The position numbers and the translations under genes were made by a program. 64,000 bases of DNA from an uncultured Clostridia bacterium (GTDB lineage Bacteria > Bacillota > Clostridia > Christensenellales > Borkfalkiaceae): positions 1-64,000 of the forward strand of contig CAJFGA010000001.1 in NCBI GenBank assembly GCA_904374385.1, given 5' to 3'. This document shows positions 39,166-49,154 of the stretch, piece by piece. The stretch's first letter is position 1, and each line of letters begins with the position of its first letter. Below the pieces are notes generated by a model. It saw only the letters and a list, made by a program, of their open reading frames with translations. It ran no database searches and was not told the DNA's origin.

Positions 39166-39192
39166 TCAGCACTCTTTAATTATGAGTGCTAA
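39166..39192. promoter_or_regulatory. CIRCE element (HrcA operator) TTAGCACTC-N9-GAGTGCTGA
   Basis: Minus strand TTAGCACTC ATAATTAAA GAGTGCTGA; consensus TTAGCACTC-N9-GAGTGCTAA with a single mismatch. Confidence 0.93.
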
Positions 39193-39196
39193 ATTT

Positions 39197-39225
39197 ATTA
39201 TATCCCTTCTTTTTGCACCTGTCAA
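39197..39225 (-). promoter_or_regulatory. Consensus sigma-A promoter of trmFO-hslVU (TTGACA-17-TATAAT)
   Basis: Minus strand TTGACA GGTGCAAAAAGAAGGGA TATAAT, 4 nt before CIRCE. Confidence 0.92.
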
Positions 39226-39292
39226 GGGATTTATAAACATTTTTTGCGCACAAACACAAAAAGCTTGTGAAAACCTCTTTCACAGAATGGCG

Positions 39293-41617
39293 TTACTGCC
39301 CGTCTGCGGCGCCTTCCTGCGGCTTTTGCGGGGCGGAAGGCTCTTCTTTTTCGATATAATCGCAGGAAGAGCATTTGATCTGCTTTCCCTTTTTGACGAG
39401 ATATTTGCCGCATTGGGGGCACTTGCCGCCCGTGGGCAGATCCCAGCTCATGAACTTGCAGGCAGGATACCTCGAACAGCTGTAATAAACTTTGCCCGCC
39501 TTGCTCTTCAGCCTTTCGGTAGGCGCGCCGCATACGGGGCAGGTGCCTGCCAATTCAGAAATGCGTTTGTTGGTGCCGCACTTGATGCAATTGAGATATT
39601 TGCCGTATTTGCCCGTGCGATAAATCATTTTTTCCCCGCACTTGGGGCAGGGAATATCCGATACTTCGCTTTCATAAGGAAGAATGGTCGAACATTCCGG
39701 ATAATTGGGACATGCGAGGAATTTACCGTATTTGCCGCTTTTGACCACCATGTTGGCGCCGCACTTGGGGCATTTGGTTTCGGATATTTCCGCCCCCTCG
39801 CTCTTGATGTTGGAACAGGCGGGATAGTTGGAACAGGCGAGATAGCTGCCGTAGCGGCCCGTCTTTCTGACCATCGGATGCCCGCACTTTTCGCAGAGGA
39901 TATCGGTCGGTTCGGCGCCGTCATTGGCCGCAAAAACGAGTTTTTCTGCAAAAGGCGGATAGAAATCGGCGATGATCTTGTGCCAATCTTCCCCGCCGTC
40001 CTCGATGTGGTCGAGCTGATCCTCCATTTTCGCCGTGAATCCGACATCCATGATGTCGGTAAAATATTTCATCAATAGATCGGTGATTTGATAGGCGACC
40101 TCGGTAGGGACCATATATTTGCCGTCTTTGGTCACATATTTGCGGCGGTTCAGCACGGAAATGATGGATGCATATGTGGAGGGACGGCCGATGCCCTTAT
40201 CTTCCATCGCTTTGACGAGGGATGCATCCGTGTAGCGGAGCGGCGGCTTTGTGAATTTCTGCTCGGGCAGCAGGCGCACGAGGTCGACCTCTTCCCCTTC
40301 CTTTAAATCGGGCAAAAGTTTGCTCGTTTCCGCTTCGTCGTCCTCCTTTTTGGAAACTTCCTGGTAGACGGCGGTAAAGCCGGCAAATTGCAGCGTTTTG
40401 CCGCTCGCTTTAAAGGTATAGCCGCTGTTGTCGATTTTGATCTGCACGCTGTTGTAGATCGCTTCGCTCATCTGCGAGGCGATAAAGCGCTCATAAATGA
40501 TTTTATATACGTTATAATGCTTTTTATCCAAAACACCCTTCATGCTTTCGGGAGTGCGGGTGATATCGATCGGGCGGATACATTCGTGCGCATCCTGCGC
40601 ATCCTTCTTGGATTTATAAAAATTGGGCTTTGCCGGTACATATTCCTTGCCGTACTTTTCCGCAATGTACCCGCGCGCGCGTTCCTGCGCCTCGGCGGAA
40701 ACGCGCACCGAATCGGTACGGATATAGGTGACGAGTGCGATATGCCCTTCCTGTTCGGTATCGACGCCCTCATAGAGATGCTGCGCGACGAGCATGACCT
40801 CGGGCGAGGTCATGCCGAATTTATTGGACGCATCCTGCTGGAGGGTAGACGTGGTAAAGGGAGCGGGAGCATGCGACTTCGTGACGCTTTTTTTGACTTC
40901 TTTGACGGTATACGGCTTGCCGTCTATGGCGGCAAGGAGGGCGTCCGTCTCCTCTTTATTGGAGGGCTTATATTTTTTCCCGCCCTTTTCGGAGAGAAGT
41001 GCCTTAAACGGCGCATACGCCTTGGGACGATCCTGCAGTTCCGCATTGACGTTCCAATACTCTTCGGGTACGAACGCCTGAATTTCGCGCTCGCGGTCTA
41101 CGATGAGGCGAAGCGCCACCGACTGCACGCGGCCTGCCGACAGCCCCGAACGGATGCGTTTACAGAGCAAGGGCGACAGCTTATAGCCCACCAACCGATC
41201 CAAAACGCGGCGCGCCTGCTGCGCGTCGACGAGGTTGTAATCGATCTCGCGCGGGTGCTGCAACGCGTTCGTGACGGCGGCGGGGGAAATTTCGTTGAAC
41301 TCGATGCGATTTTTGCCGTCTTTGAGCTTCAATACATTTTTCAAATGCCAAGAAATCGCCTCCCCTTCCCGATCGGGGTCGGTCGCAAGATAGACATTGT
41401 CCGCTTTCGTAGCCTCGTCAGTGAGCCGCTTGATGACCGCCTTCTTATCAGGAGTGATGACGTAAGTCGGCTCGAAGTTATTGGCGATATCGACCCCCAA
41501 ACGTTTTTCGGGAAGGTCGCGCACATGCCCGCCGGAAGCATCCACTTTATACTTCCCTTTTAAATATTTTGAAATCGTTTTCGCCTTGGAAGGCGATTCG
41601 ACAATGATCAAATCCAT
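39293..41617 (-). CDS. topA: DNA topoisomerase I with C-terminal zinc-finger repeats
   Basis: DLIIVESPSKAKTISKYLKGKYKVDASGGHVRDLP; several CxxC zinc-ribbon units at C-terminus. Confidence 0.97.
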   Translation of the reverse strand: MDLIIVESPSKAKTISKYLKGKYKVDASGGHVRDLPEKRLGVDIANNFEPTYVITPDKKAVIKRLTDEATKADNVYLATDPDREGEAISWHLKNVLKLKDGKNRIEFNEISPAAVTNALQHPREIDYNLVDAQQARRVLDRLVGYKLSPLLCKRIRSGLSAGRVQSVALRLIVDREREIQAFVPEEYWNVNAELQDRPKAYAPFKALLSEKGGKKYKPSNKEETDALLAAIDGKPYTVKEVKKSVTKSHAPAPFTTSTLQQDASNKFGMTSPEVMLVAQHLYEGVDTEQEGHIALVTYIRTDSVRVSAEAQERARGYIAEKYGKEYVPAKPNFYKSKKDAQDAHECIRPIDITRTPESMKGVLDKKHYNVYKIIYERFIASQMSEAIYNSVQIKIDNSGYTFKASGKTLQFAGFTAVYQEVSKKEDDEAETSKLLPDLKEGEEVDLVRLLPEQKFTKPPLRYTDASLVKAMEDKGIGRPSTYASIISVLNRRKYVTKDGKYMVPTEVAYQITDLLMKYFTDIMDVGFTAKMEDQLDHIEDGGEDWHKIIADFYPPFAEKLVFAANDGAEPTDILCEKCGHPMVRKTGRYGSYLACSNYPACSNIKSEGAEISETKCPKCGANMVVKSGKYGKFLACPNYPECSTILPYESEVSDIPCPKCGEKMIYRTGKYGKYLNCIKCGTNKRISELAGTCPVCGAPTERLKSKAGKVYYSCSRYPACKFMSWDLPTGGKCPQCGKYLVKKGKQIKCSSCDYIEKEEPSAPQKPQEGAADGQ

Positions 41618-41759
41618 AGAATAAAATTCTCCTTCGCGCCGACCGTACATTCCCTGCCGGCTTGATTTTGGGAGGCTTGCGCGGCAACCCGCTGCATGAT
41701 ACGCGATCTGCCGCCCTTCCTGTTTTCGGATTTCCCCTGCAGCAAAAACTTTGCGGTCC

Positions 41760-42833
41760 CTACGTTTTTGCCCAGCGGTTTCCGCCGCAGGAAACCAATT
41801 TCTTTTTCATCGCCAGCATGATCAGTACGGGGGAAAGTTCGTGTTCCTTTTTGCCCGTTTTTGCCGCAATTTCGGAAATGTGCAGCGGCGCGCCGCCGAA
41901 GCAGTCGTATACCTGCTGCTCCGCCGAAGAGAGGGTTTCCGATTCCTTTTCGGTCAAGTTTATACCAAAAACCGAAGTGATGTCAACTAAATCTTCGGTC
42001 AATTTTGCATAATCTTTGATGAGTTGATTGCATCCGGCGCCCATCGGATCGCCGATCGCATACGGAAAAGCGAACACGTCCCGCCCGAAATCATACGCAT
42101 ACCGCGCCGTGATGCGCGTGCCGCTCTTTTCTCCGCCAGACACGACGAGCACGCCCTCCGCAAGCCCCGCAATGATGCGGTTGCGCGCGGGAAAAGTATA
42201 TTTGCGCGCCGATTGAGCGGGCGCATATTCCGTGACGAGAAGCCCGCGCTCGGCGACCCGTTCCAGCAGTTTGCCGTTCTCCGCGGAGGAAAGATGCGAA
42301 AAACCGAAAGCCAGCACGCAGATGATCCTTCCGCTTTCGAGCGCCCCCGCGATCGCCGCGGTGTCGCCGCCGTCGGCATGCCCCGTAACGATGACGAAGG
42401 CACGGCTCAGCCCCTGCGCGATGCGTTCCGCCCGCTTTGCCGCCTGCGGCGGCGTACGGCGGGAGCCGACGATCGCAAATTTGCGCTCATGCAGGAGCGC
42501 GAGATTCCCCTTGCAGTACAGGATAAAGGGCGGCTCATCGGCGGCGCGCAGCGCTTCGGGATAATCCTCGGAAAAACAGGTCACGCAGGCGATGCCCGCC
42601 CTTTCGTAAGCGCTTAAAACGCCCTGTAAATACGCCGCATCGTACAGCGAAGCGCGCATCTTTTCGAGCATTTCTTCCCCGACGACGGCGCCGATCTCCC
42701 GCTCTTTTTCGAAAAAGCGTGAAACCGCCGCATAGGGGTCGCGAAACATCTTTAAAACGGCAGCCTTTTTTGCATAGTCGAGCAAAAAGCTGTCCAGCCA
42801 GATCATCGCCTTTTCCTCTTTCGTGTAGCCCAT
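41760..42833 (-). CDS. dprA: DNA-processing protein DprA
   Basis: FAIVGSRRTPPQAAKRAERIAQGLSRAFVIVTGHADGGDTAA; SARKYTFPARNRIIAGLAEGVLVV. Confidence 0.93.
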   Translation of the reverse strand: MGYTKEEKAMIWLDSFLLDYAKKAAVLKMFRDPYAAVSRFFEKEREIGAVVGEEMLEKMRASLYDAAYLQGVLSAYERAGIACVTCFSEDYPEALRAADEPPFILYCKGNLALLHERKFAIVGSRRTPPQAAKRAERIAQGLSRAFVIVTGHADGGDTAAIAGALESGRIICVLAFGFSHLSSAENGKLLERVAERGLLVTEYAPAQSARKYTFPARNRIIAGLAEGVLVVSGGEKSGTRITARYAYDFGRDVFAFPYAIGDPMGAGCNQLIKDYAKLTEDLVDITSVFGINLTEKESETLSSAEQQVYDCFGGAPLHISEIAAKTGKKEHELSPVLIMLAMKKKLVSCGGNRWAKT

Positions 42834-42855
42834 ATCCTCCCTCCCCCTCGCGTCA

Positions 42856-44370
42856 TCAAGACATGTTGTCATATTTGCGATAGGAAACGGCCTCCAAAAT
42901 ATGTTCGGGGCAGATCCGCTCGCTTTCCGCCATATCCGCGATTGTGCGCGCCACCTTGATAATGCGCGAGCGCGCCCGCGCCGAAAGTTTGAGACTTTCA
43001 AACGACATGCGCAGAATTTCCTCGCACTCCCTGCTCAATAAACAAAATTTTTTCAGCTCACGCTCGCCCATATCCGAATTGGTCAGCGGGCCGCTGAATC
43101 GCGCGCGCTGTACTTCGCGCGCACGCTCTACCCGTTTTTTGACTGCCGCGCTGTTCTCTTCAAGTGCGGCGCCGGCGAGATCTTCGTATTTGACGGTATC
43201 CACTTCTACCTGGATATCGATGCGGTCGAGCAGCGGCCCGCTGACGCGGGCGCGATATTTGCGGATCGCCGCAGGGGTGCAAGTGCATACCCTGTCCGCC
43301 GAGCCGTAATTTCCGCACGGGCATGGATTCATACTGGCGCACAGCATGAAATTGGCGGGAAACGTGACCGCCCCGCCCGAACGGGTCACGGTGATGACGC
43401 CGTCTTCCAAGGGCTGACGGAGCGCTTCGAGTGTAGAGCGGTGATATTCCGGCATTTCGTCGAGGAACAGAACGCCGTGATGCGCCAAACTGATTTCGCC
43501 GGGCTTCACCGTACGCGTACCGCCGCCGCACATGGAAACGGTGGTCGCCGTGTGGTGCGGAGAACGGAAAGGACGGATATCGACGATGCCGCCCGCGCCG
43601 AGGATGCCCGCCACCGAATGAATTTTCGTGACTTCGAGCGCTTCTTCAAAGGTCATATCGGGCATGATGCCGGGGATGCACCGCGCCAGCATCGTCTTAC
43701 CTGTGCCGGGCGGTCCGATCAGCAGGATATTGTGCCCGCCCGCCACGGCCACTTCCAGCGCGCGCTTTGCCGTCGCCTGTCCCTTGACATACGCCATGTC
43801 GAATTTATATTCCCCTTTTACGCCCCGTTCATAAGCGCGTACGGGCACGGGCGAGAGGGGCTTAAGCCCGCTGAGATGATCCATGACGGCCGAAAGGTTT
43901 TCCGCGGCGATCGCTTCGATCCCCTCAATGTATGCCGCTTCCGCCGCGTTGCCCGCGGGAATGATAAACGTTTTATAGCCCGCCGCCTTCGCCGAAATGA
44001 GCAGGGGCAGGATACCTGTCGCGGGGCGCAGCGCTCCGTCAAGAGCGAGTTCGCCCAAAAAAACGATCCCTTCGCAATCCGCTTTGAGCTGACCGGTCGC
44101 TTTTAATATGCCGACGGCGATGGCGAGGTCAAAGGCGGAGCCCTCCTTTTTGATATCCGCGGGGGCGAGGTTGACGGTGATCTTTTGCAGCGGGAATTTT
44201 CTGCCGCTGTTTTTGAGAGCGGAGCGCACCCGCTCGCGGCTCTCTTTGACGGCGGCATCGGGCAGCCCGACCAATTCGTAAGCGGGGATGCCGTTGTTGA
44301 TGTCCGTTTCTGCCGTGACGGGCACGCCGTCAAGCCCCACGAGGGCAAAACTTGTGACCTTGGATAACAT
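42856..44370 (-). CDS. comM: YifB/ComM family Mg chelatase-like AAA+ ATPase
   Basis: GPPGTGKTMLARCIPGIMP; GVLFLDEMPEYHRSTLEALRQPLEDG; AMNPCPCGNYG-type motif. Confidence 0.95.
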   Translation of the reverse strand: MLSKVTSFALVGLDGVPVTAETDINNGIPAYELVGLPDAAVKESRERVRSALKNSGRKFPLQKITVNLAPADIKKEGSAFDLAIAVGILKATGQLKADCEGIVFLGELALDGALRPATGILPLLISAKAAGYKTFIIPAGNAAEAAYIEGIEAIAAENLSAVMDHLSGLKPLSPVPVRAYERGVKGEYKFDMAYVKGQATAKRALEVAVAGGHNILLIGPPGTGKTMLARCIPGIMPDMTFEEALEVTKIHSVAGILGAGGIVDIRPFRSPHHTATTVSMCGGGTRTVKPGEISLAHHGVLFLDEMPEYHRSTLEALRQPLEDGVITVTRSGGAVTFPANFMLCASMNPCPCGNYGSADRVCTCTPAAIRKYRARVSGPLLDRIDIQVEVDTVKYEDLAGAALEENSAAVKKRVERAREVQRARFSGPLTNSDMGERELKKFCLLSRECEEILRMSFESLKLSARARSRIIKVARTIADMAESERICPEHILEAVSYRKYDNMS

Positions 44371-44429
44371 GATTTTCTCCTTTCCCGAAGAAAAGAAAAA
44401 CTCCGCGCGAGGCGGAATTTTTCTCACAG

Positions 44430-46589
44430 TCAGATCCTGTAAAAGCCGTTATTGATAAAGGTCGTCCAACCGAAACAGTAACGCGCCGCCGACGCAAACG
44501 TCGGGAAGCAGAACGTCATCGGCAGCATCAAAATAAAGACGACCGCGTAGACGATGAGAAGGGCGAAAAGCACCTTCACCGATTTATTCATCTGTATCCC
44601 GAGGACGCTCGTCCGTGCGCTTTTGTCGTGAACGTATGCCGTATAAAAGGTCAGCGGGATAAAGCCGATATAGAACACGCTGAACAGCAAACTATGCGCC
44701 GCGCTCGCATTCGGCGAAAAGGCATAGCTCAATAGCGAAGTGAGAAGGCCGAGCAGGAACACGAGATAGACCCGCAGGATGCGCCCCGAATACTTGGAAG
44801 CGTACGCGCCCTTTCTTCCGCCCGTGGCAAGGTACAGGATGGCATATACCGTCATGAAGATAAATCCGACCAGTGCCGTCAGCATGATCGCGGGATTGAG
44901 CTGCGCGTTCAGTGCAAGGTATCGGCTGCCTTCGGATGCGGACAGGAGAGTCGCCCCTTTCAGACCGATCAGCCAGCCGAAGGCATTGGAGGCGTTCGCC
45001 GCCGTATAGGAGGTCACGTTGCCGACCGTAAAGCTGTCGCCCAATGCGTGCAAGAGAAGATTGAAGATCCCCAAAACGGGATGTTCGGGATCCGCTTCGT
45101 AAAACCGCACATAGCTGAAATAGGAAGCGAGCGAAGAGAGCAGCGTCACCAAAACGGTGCCCACGATAAAGGAAATGAAGAAGAACAGATAGATCAGCTT
45201 ATTTTTATAACTGCCCTCGCTTGCGAGCGACGCAGACTGTTCTTCATACTCTTCGATATTGGCGCGCATCTCATCGTCAGAGATATCGGCCGCATTCTTT
45301 TCGGACATTTCCCTGCGCAGGCGGCGCTGGTTATACGCATACGCCCTGTGATGGCGGACGGCGCCGAGCACGAACAGAGCGATAGTGCCGATGCCCAAGA
45401 TCACCGACTTCGGATCGACCGCAAAGGCAAAGGCAAACGCCAGCCCCGAAAAGAGGACCGAAAGCGCCGTATAGACGGGCCGTTCGGAAGAGATCCCCCT
45501 CGCATAAAATTTATACATGAGGAAGTAGGACAGAACGACAAAGAATGCCGTGATCGGGAAGGACAGCCCGAGCCGCCCCACCGTGAGCGCCAGCCCGCCG
45601 ACGGCAAACAATCCGGCAAACAGAAGACCGAAACCGTCGCTTTTAAACAGATCTTTGCCGAAGAAATACGCCAGGGCAATGAGCGCCGCCGTAAACAAAA
45701 GGGGCATCAGGCGCAGGCCGAACGGGCTTTTGCCGAAGATAAGCGTGCCGAGCGACATAAAGAGCGCCGAGAGGGGCCCGGAATCGGAATCGATATTGTA
45801 CACGCTCCCCTCATATACCTGCCCGCCGAGGAAGATGTTGTCGATCTGCATGAGAGAATACATCTCATCTTCGGTAAAGTTCGTCCAGGCGGCATCTCCG
45901 CGGCGCAGGCTGTCCTGCGCGTCGAGCATGCGGACGGCATCCGCCGGGTTGATGCGGAAGGCATCTCCCAATGCGGGGCGGCTGCTCCAGCCAGAACCGT
46001 ATGCGGCGGATGCTTCCGCCGCCGTGACATAGGCGGGGATCACGTCGCCCGTTTCATCGATAAAGACGATCTCGTTAATCAGCATTTCCGCCTCAACTTG
46101 CAGACGGATCAGGCGGTAAGAAGTGCTGAGGGCGTTCGTATTCGCATCTTCGTCGGCGAGGTTAGCGACGCGCACCCAGTTGTAGTTGGCGCCGGCGATC
46201 CCTTTCCCGCTTTCGGAATAGATACTGCCGAACGCCGTGGTACCCAGGCGCGACCTCGACCAAGTGATGGAAGACGCCGTGGAAGAAGGCACGGTCGCAT
46301 AATTGAGCGTCACGTCGACATCCGCGCCGAGTTCATCATACACGGAGCCGATATTCAGCCAAATCTCGTCCAGCCCGGTGCCGTTCTGATAATTCAAATA
46401 AAAGACGACGTCGTTGTCGGGTATAGCGCGGTACGCCTTGCCGGGGGACGCCGCACTGCCGATCGTGCACAGTCCCACGACGAGGAATGCAAGCACCAGG
46501 AAAAATGCGGCGCGCGCAAACTTCGATGTGCGCCCGATCGCCTCCTTCAGCTTGCTCGGTTTTTTGACTTTGTTTACAATGTTTGCCAT
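44430..46589 (-). CDS. Polytopic membrane protein, GT-C glycosyltransferase-like, with large N-terminal extracytoplasmic insert
   Basis: TM1 then about 200-aa soluble region, then LGTLIFGKSPFGLRLMPLLFTAALIALAYFFGKDLF... multi-TM region typical of PMT/ArnT-like proteins. Confidence 0.65.
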   Translation of the reverse strand: MANIVNKVKKPSKLKEAIGRTSKFARAAFFLVLAFLVVGLCTIGSAASPGKAYRAIPDNDVVFYLNYQNGTGLDEIWLNIGSVYDELGADVDVTLNYATVPSSTASSITWSRSRLGTTAFGSIYSESGKGIAGANYNWVRVANLADEDANTNALSTSYRLIRLQVEAEMLINEIVFIDETGDVIPAYVTAAEASAAYGSGWSSRPALGDAFRINPADAVRMLDAQDSLRRGDAAWTNFTEDEMYSLMQIDNIFLGGQVYEGSVYNIDSDSGPLSALFMSLGTLIFGKSPFGLRLMPLLFTAALIALAYFFGKDLFKSDGFGLLFAGLFAVGGLALTVGRLGLSFPITAFFVVLSYFLMYKFYARGISSERPVYTALSVLFSGLAFAFAFAVDPKSVILGIGTIALFVLGAVRHHRAYAYNQRRLRREMSEKNAADISDDEMRANIEEYEEQSASLASEGSYKNKLIYLFFFISFIVGTVLVTLLSSLASYFSYVRFYEADPEHPVLGIFNLLLHALGDSFTVGNVTSYTAANASNAFGWLIGLKGATLLSASEGSRYLALNAQLNPAIMLTALVGFIFMTVYAILYLATGGRKGAYASKYSGRILRVYLVFLLGLLTSLLSYAFSPNASAAHSLLFSVFYIGFIPLTFYTAYVHDKSARTSVLGIQMNKSVKVLFALLIVYAVVFILMLPMTFCFPTFASAARYCFGWTTFINNGFYRI

Positions 46590-46689
46590 GTTTTTGCTCT
46601 TCCGTATTGGATTCGTATATTTTATTATAGCGTAAAATGTGCGAGATGTAAATTGTTTTTCCGCCAAAGAAAAAAACTTCGCGGCAAAA

Positions 46690-46716
46690 AAAAGGCACCC
46701 CTGCCGGGGTGCGCCC
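46690..46716 (-). terminator. Intrinsic terminator after rplS (GCACCCC-ggca-GGGGTGC-CTTTTTTTT)
   Basis: Minus-strand hairpin followed by T8. Confidence 0.85.
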
Positions 46717-46740
46717 TTTTTTGCCTTGTGTTCTGCCAAA

Positions 46741-47085
46741 TTATCTGACTTCCTTGATCTTGGCAGCTTTGCCCGTACGGCCCCTAAGGTAGTACAGCTT
46801 TGCGCGGCGGACTTTACCCTTTCTGACCACAGTGATGTCTGCGATCTTCGGGGAATGGACGGGGAACGTCCTTTCAACGCCTACACCGTAGGAGAGCCTT
46901 CTTACGGTGAACGTCTCTCTGATCCCGCCGTTCTTTTTCGCTATCACGACGCCTTCGAACGCCTGCAATCTCTCGCGCGTGCCCTCGACGACTTTTACGC
47001 TCACTTTAACCGTGTCGCCTACGTTGAAAGCGGGAACGCTGTCTTTGAGATTTTCTTTCTCGATCGCTTCGATCAATCCTTTCAT
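46741..47085 (-). CDS. rplS: 50S ribosomal protein L19
   Basis: [75 protein letters not shown]. Confidence 0.98.
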   Translation of the reverse strand: MKGLIEAIEKENLKDSVPAFNVGDTVKVSVKVVEGTRERLQAFEGVVIAKKNGGIRETFTVRRLSYGVGVERTFPVHSPKIADITVVRKGKVRRAKLYYLRGRTGKAAKIKEVR

Positions 47086-47240
47086 CGACTTTACCTCCAT
47101 TGTTACTAAGCGTTCGTGGCCGCAAATGCCAGAGGACCGCCCGAAGTCTTTTGCTATTTTATCATATTTTGCGGCGCAAAGCAACCGTTTTTTGATACGA
47201 TTTGCGCCTTTTTTATCATTTTTGCGCCGATTTTTATTCT

Positions 47241-47606
47241 TTATGCCGTAAATGCGCCGATAATGTGGCGGACTGTCTTTTGAAACACCTCTAAAACGTC
47301 GAAGCGTACGGGAACATCGTCCCGCCCCGCTTTCATCAAAAAATATTGCGCGATGCGGATGTAGCGCCGCTCTTTGACAACGCCGACCGCTTCGGCGGGG
47401 GCGCCGAACGCATCCGACAAGCGGGTTTTGACTTCGCAGAACACGATCGTTTCACCGTCTTTGGCGACGATGTCTGCCTCTCCGAAGGGCGTTTTATAAT
47501 TGACGGCGAGGATCTGATAGCCGCATTTTTTGAGAAATTTTACTCCTCGCTTTTCTCCTGCCCTGCCCAGAACTTTTTTGTGAACGTCCTGCGGTGAATT
47601 TTGCAT
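47241..47606 (-). CDS. YraN/UPF0102 family protein
   Basis: [49 protein letters not shown]. Confidence 0.92.
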   Translation of the reverse strand: MQNSPQDVHKKVLGRAGEKRGVKFLKKCGYQILAVNYKTPFGEADIVAKDGETIVFCEVKTRLSDAFGAPAEAVGVVKERRYIRIAQYFLMKAGRDDVPVRFDVLEVFQKTVRHIIGAFTA

Positions 47607-48187
47607 AAGCCGTACTCCCTGATCGCCTCTTCGTGCGCTTTGGTCCCGTATCCCTTGTGCGCAGCAAAGCCGTATTGCGGATAAATTTCGTCATATTCGC
47701 GCATCAACCCGTCGCGGTAAACCTTGGCAAGGATGCTCGCCGCGCCGATGCTGTATGAGAGAGCATCCCCCTTGACGATGTTTTGCTGGGGAATGCCGAT
47801 ATCCAGCGCAAAATTGCCGTCCGTAAACACGATATCCGGCTCAACGGACAGTCCTTCGACCGCCCGTTTCATGCACAGGCGGGTCGCCTCCAATATATTG
47901 ATGGCGTCAATCTCCTCGTTGCCGATCGCACAGACGTTATAGGCGACGGCACGCTCCCGAATGAACGCCGCGAGCCGCTCGCGCTCCCCTTCTTTGATCT
48001 TTTTGCTGTCGTCGACCCCTTCCAAAAGCGCCCCCGCGCCGAGGGGCATGATGACCGCCGCACATACGACCGGCCCTGCCAACGGCCCTCTGCCCGCCTC
48101 GTCGACGCCCGCAATATATTCGGCGCCGAGGGAAAACATCTCCCGTTCGAAGGCGAGCTTGTCCGGCTGCTCTTTTTTCTTTCGCAT
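47540..48187 (-). CDS. rnhB: Ribonuclease HII
   Basis: YIAGVDEAGRGPLAGPVVCAAVIMP; ASILAKVYRDGLMREYDEIYPQYGFAAHKGYGT. Confidence 0.97.
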   Translation of the reverse strand: MRKKKEQPDKLAFEREMFSLGAEYIAGVDEAGRGPLAGPVVCAAVIMPLGAGALLEGVDDSKKIKEGERERLAAFIRERAVAYNVCAIGNEEIDAINILEATRLCMKRAVEGLSVEPDIVFTDGNFALDIGIPQQNIVKGDALSYSIGAASILAKVYRDGLMREYDEIYPQYGFAAHKGYGTKAHEEAIREYGLCKIHRRTFTKKFWAGQEKSEE

Positions 48188-48197
48188 AGTTCTCCTT

Positions 48198-49061
48198 TTA
48201 AGCAAAAAATCCGGAATAATCCGCGGCGCTTTCCAGAGTGATCTTGCCGATGCGCCCTTTGCGGAAGTCGTCTATAAGCGCCCGCGCGCCGCGTTCAAAG
48301 TCATATTCGCCCCCACGTACGATAAAACCCCGCCTTTTGCACACGCCGCCGAGCATCGCGGCGGGAGAGGACAGATCTTCCAGCGCATAACGCTCTTTGA
48401 GAAGGGAAGGATACCCTGCGGCGAGTTCGCGCAAAAGTTCGAGGGAAAGCCCGTAAAAATCGAGAATATCGTCGTTGATGCTGCCGATGTACGCGAGATG
48501 CTGCGCGAGCGTCTGATTTTCAAAGGAAGGCGGCATGGTGCCGGGGGTATCCAAAAGCTCGAAACCTGCACAGCGTATCCATTGCTTGCCGCGCGTGACG
48601 CCCGCCCGATCCCCCGTAATCGCGCGCTTTTGCCCAGAAAGGGCGTTGATGATCGTGCTCTTGCCCGTGTTGGGAATGCCCGCGACCATGAATTTGAGGG
48701 GACGGACGATGCCTTTTGCGGCGTCACGTTCCCGCTTTTCCCGCAGAAGCTCGAGTGCCTTTGCGCCGATCTGCTTGGCTGCCGAGGACGCCTGCGCCGC
48801 CGCGCATTTGACGGCGAGCGCGCCGCTTTGGTTGATTTCGGTTACAAACGTATCCGTCTTGCCGCCGTCGGCGAGGTCCGCTTTATTCAATATATATAAT
48901 GCGGGCTTCGCGCCGAATAACTTTTTGAGCTTTTTATTGAAGGTCGCAGCGGGCGCACGCGCGTCTAAAACGACCATCACCCCGTCGACGAGCGGCACGC
49001 ACTCTTCCATCATGCGCATCGCCTTGGTCATATGGCCGGGAAACCATTGGATATGTTTCAT
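48198..49061 (-). CDS. rbgA: Ribosome biogenesis GTPase RbgA (YlqF)
   Basis: MKHIQWFPGHMTKAMRMMEECVPLVDGVMVVLDARAP; NKADLAD; GIPNTGKSTIINAL (circularly permuted GTPase). Confidence 0.96.
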   Translation of the reverse strand: MKHIQWFPGHMTKAMRMMEECVPLVDGVMVVLDARAPAATFNKKLKKLFGAKPALYILNKADLADGGKTDTFVTEINQSGALAVKCAAAQASSAAKQIGAKALELLREKRERDAAKGIVRPLKFMVAGIPNTGKSTIINALSGQKRAITGDRAGVTRGKQWIRCAGFELLDTPGTMPPSFENQTLAQHLAYIGSINDDILDFYGLSLELLRELAAGYPSLLKERYALEDLSSPAAMLGGVCKRRGFIVRGGEYDFERGARALIDDFRKGRIGKITLESAADYSGFFA

Positions 49062-49154
49062 ACACCACCTCTGCATTTCTAAAACGCGCGGCGAAAAACA
49101 AACCGCAGCCCGATTCCGAAAAACATGCGCCGTAAGACATATATCTTCGGCCGT

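Noticed and set aside
45048-46748. 566-aa plus-strand ORF
   Set aside because: Antisense to the GT-C-like membrane protein gene; Arg/Gly-rich shadow translation
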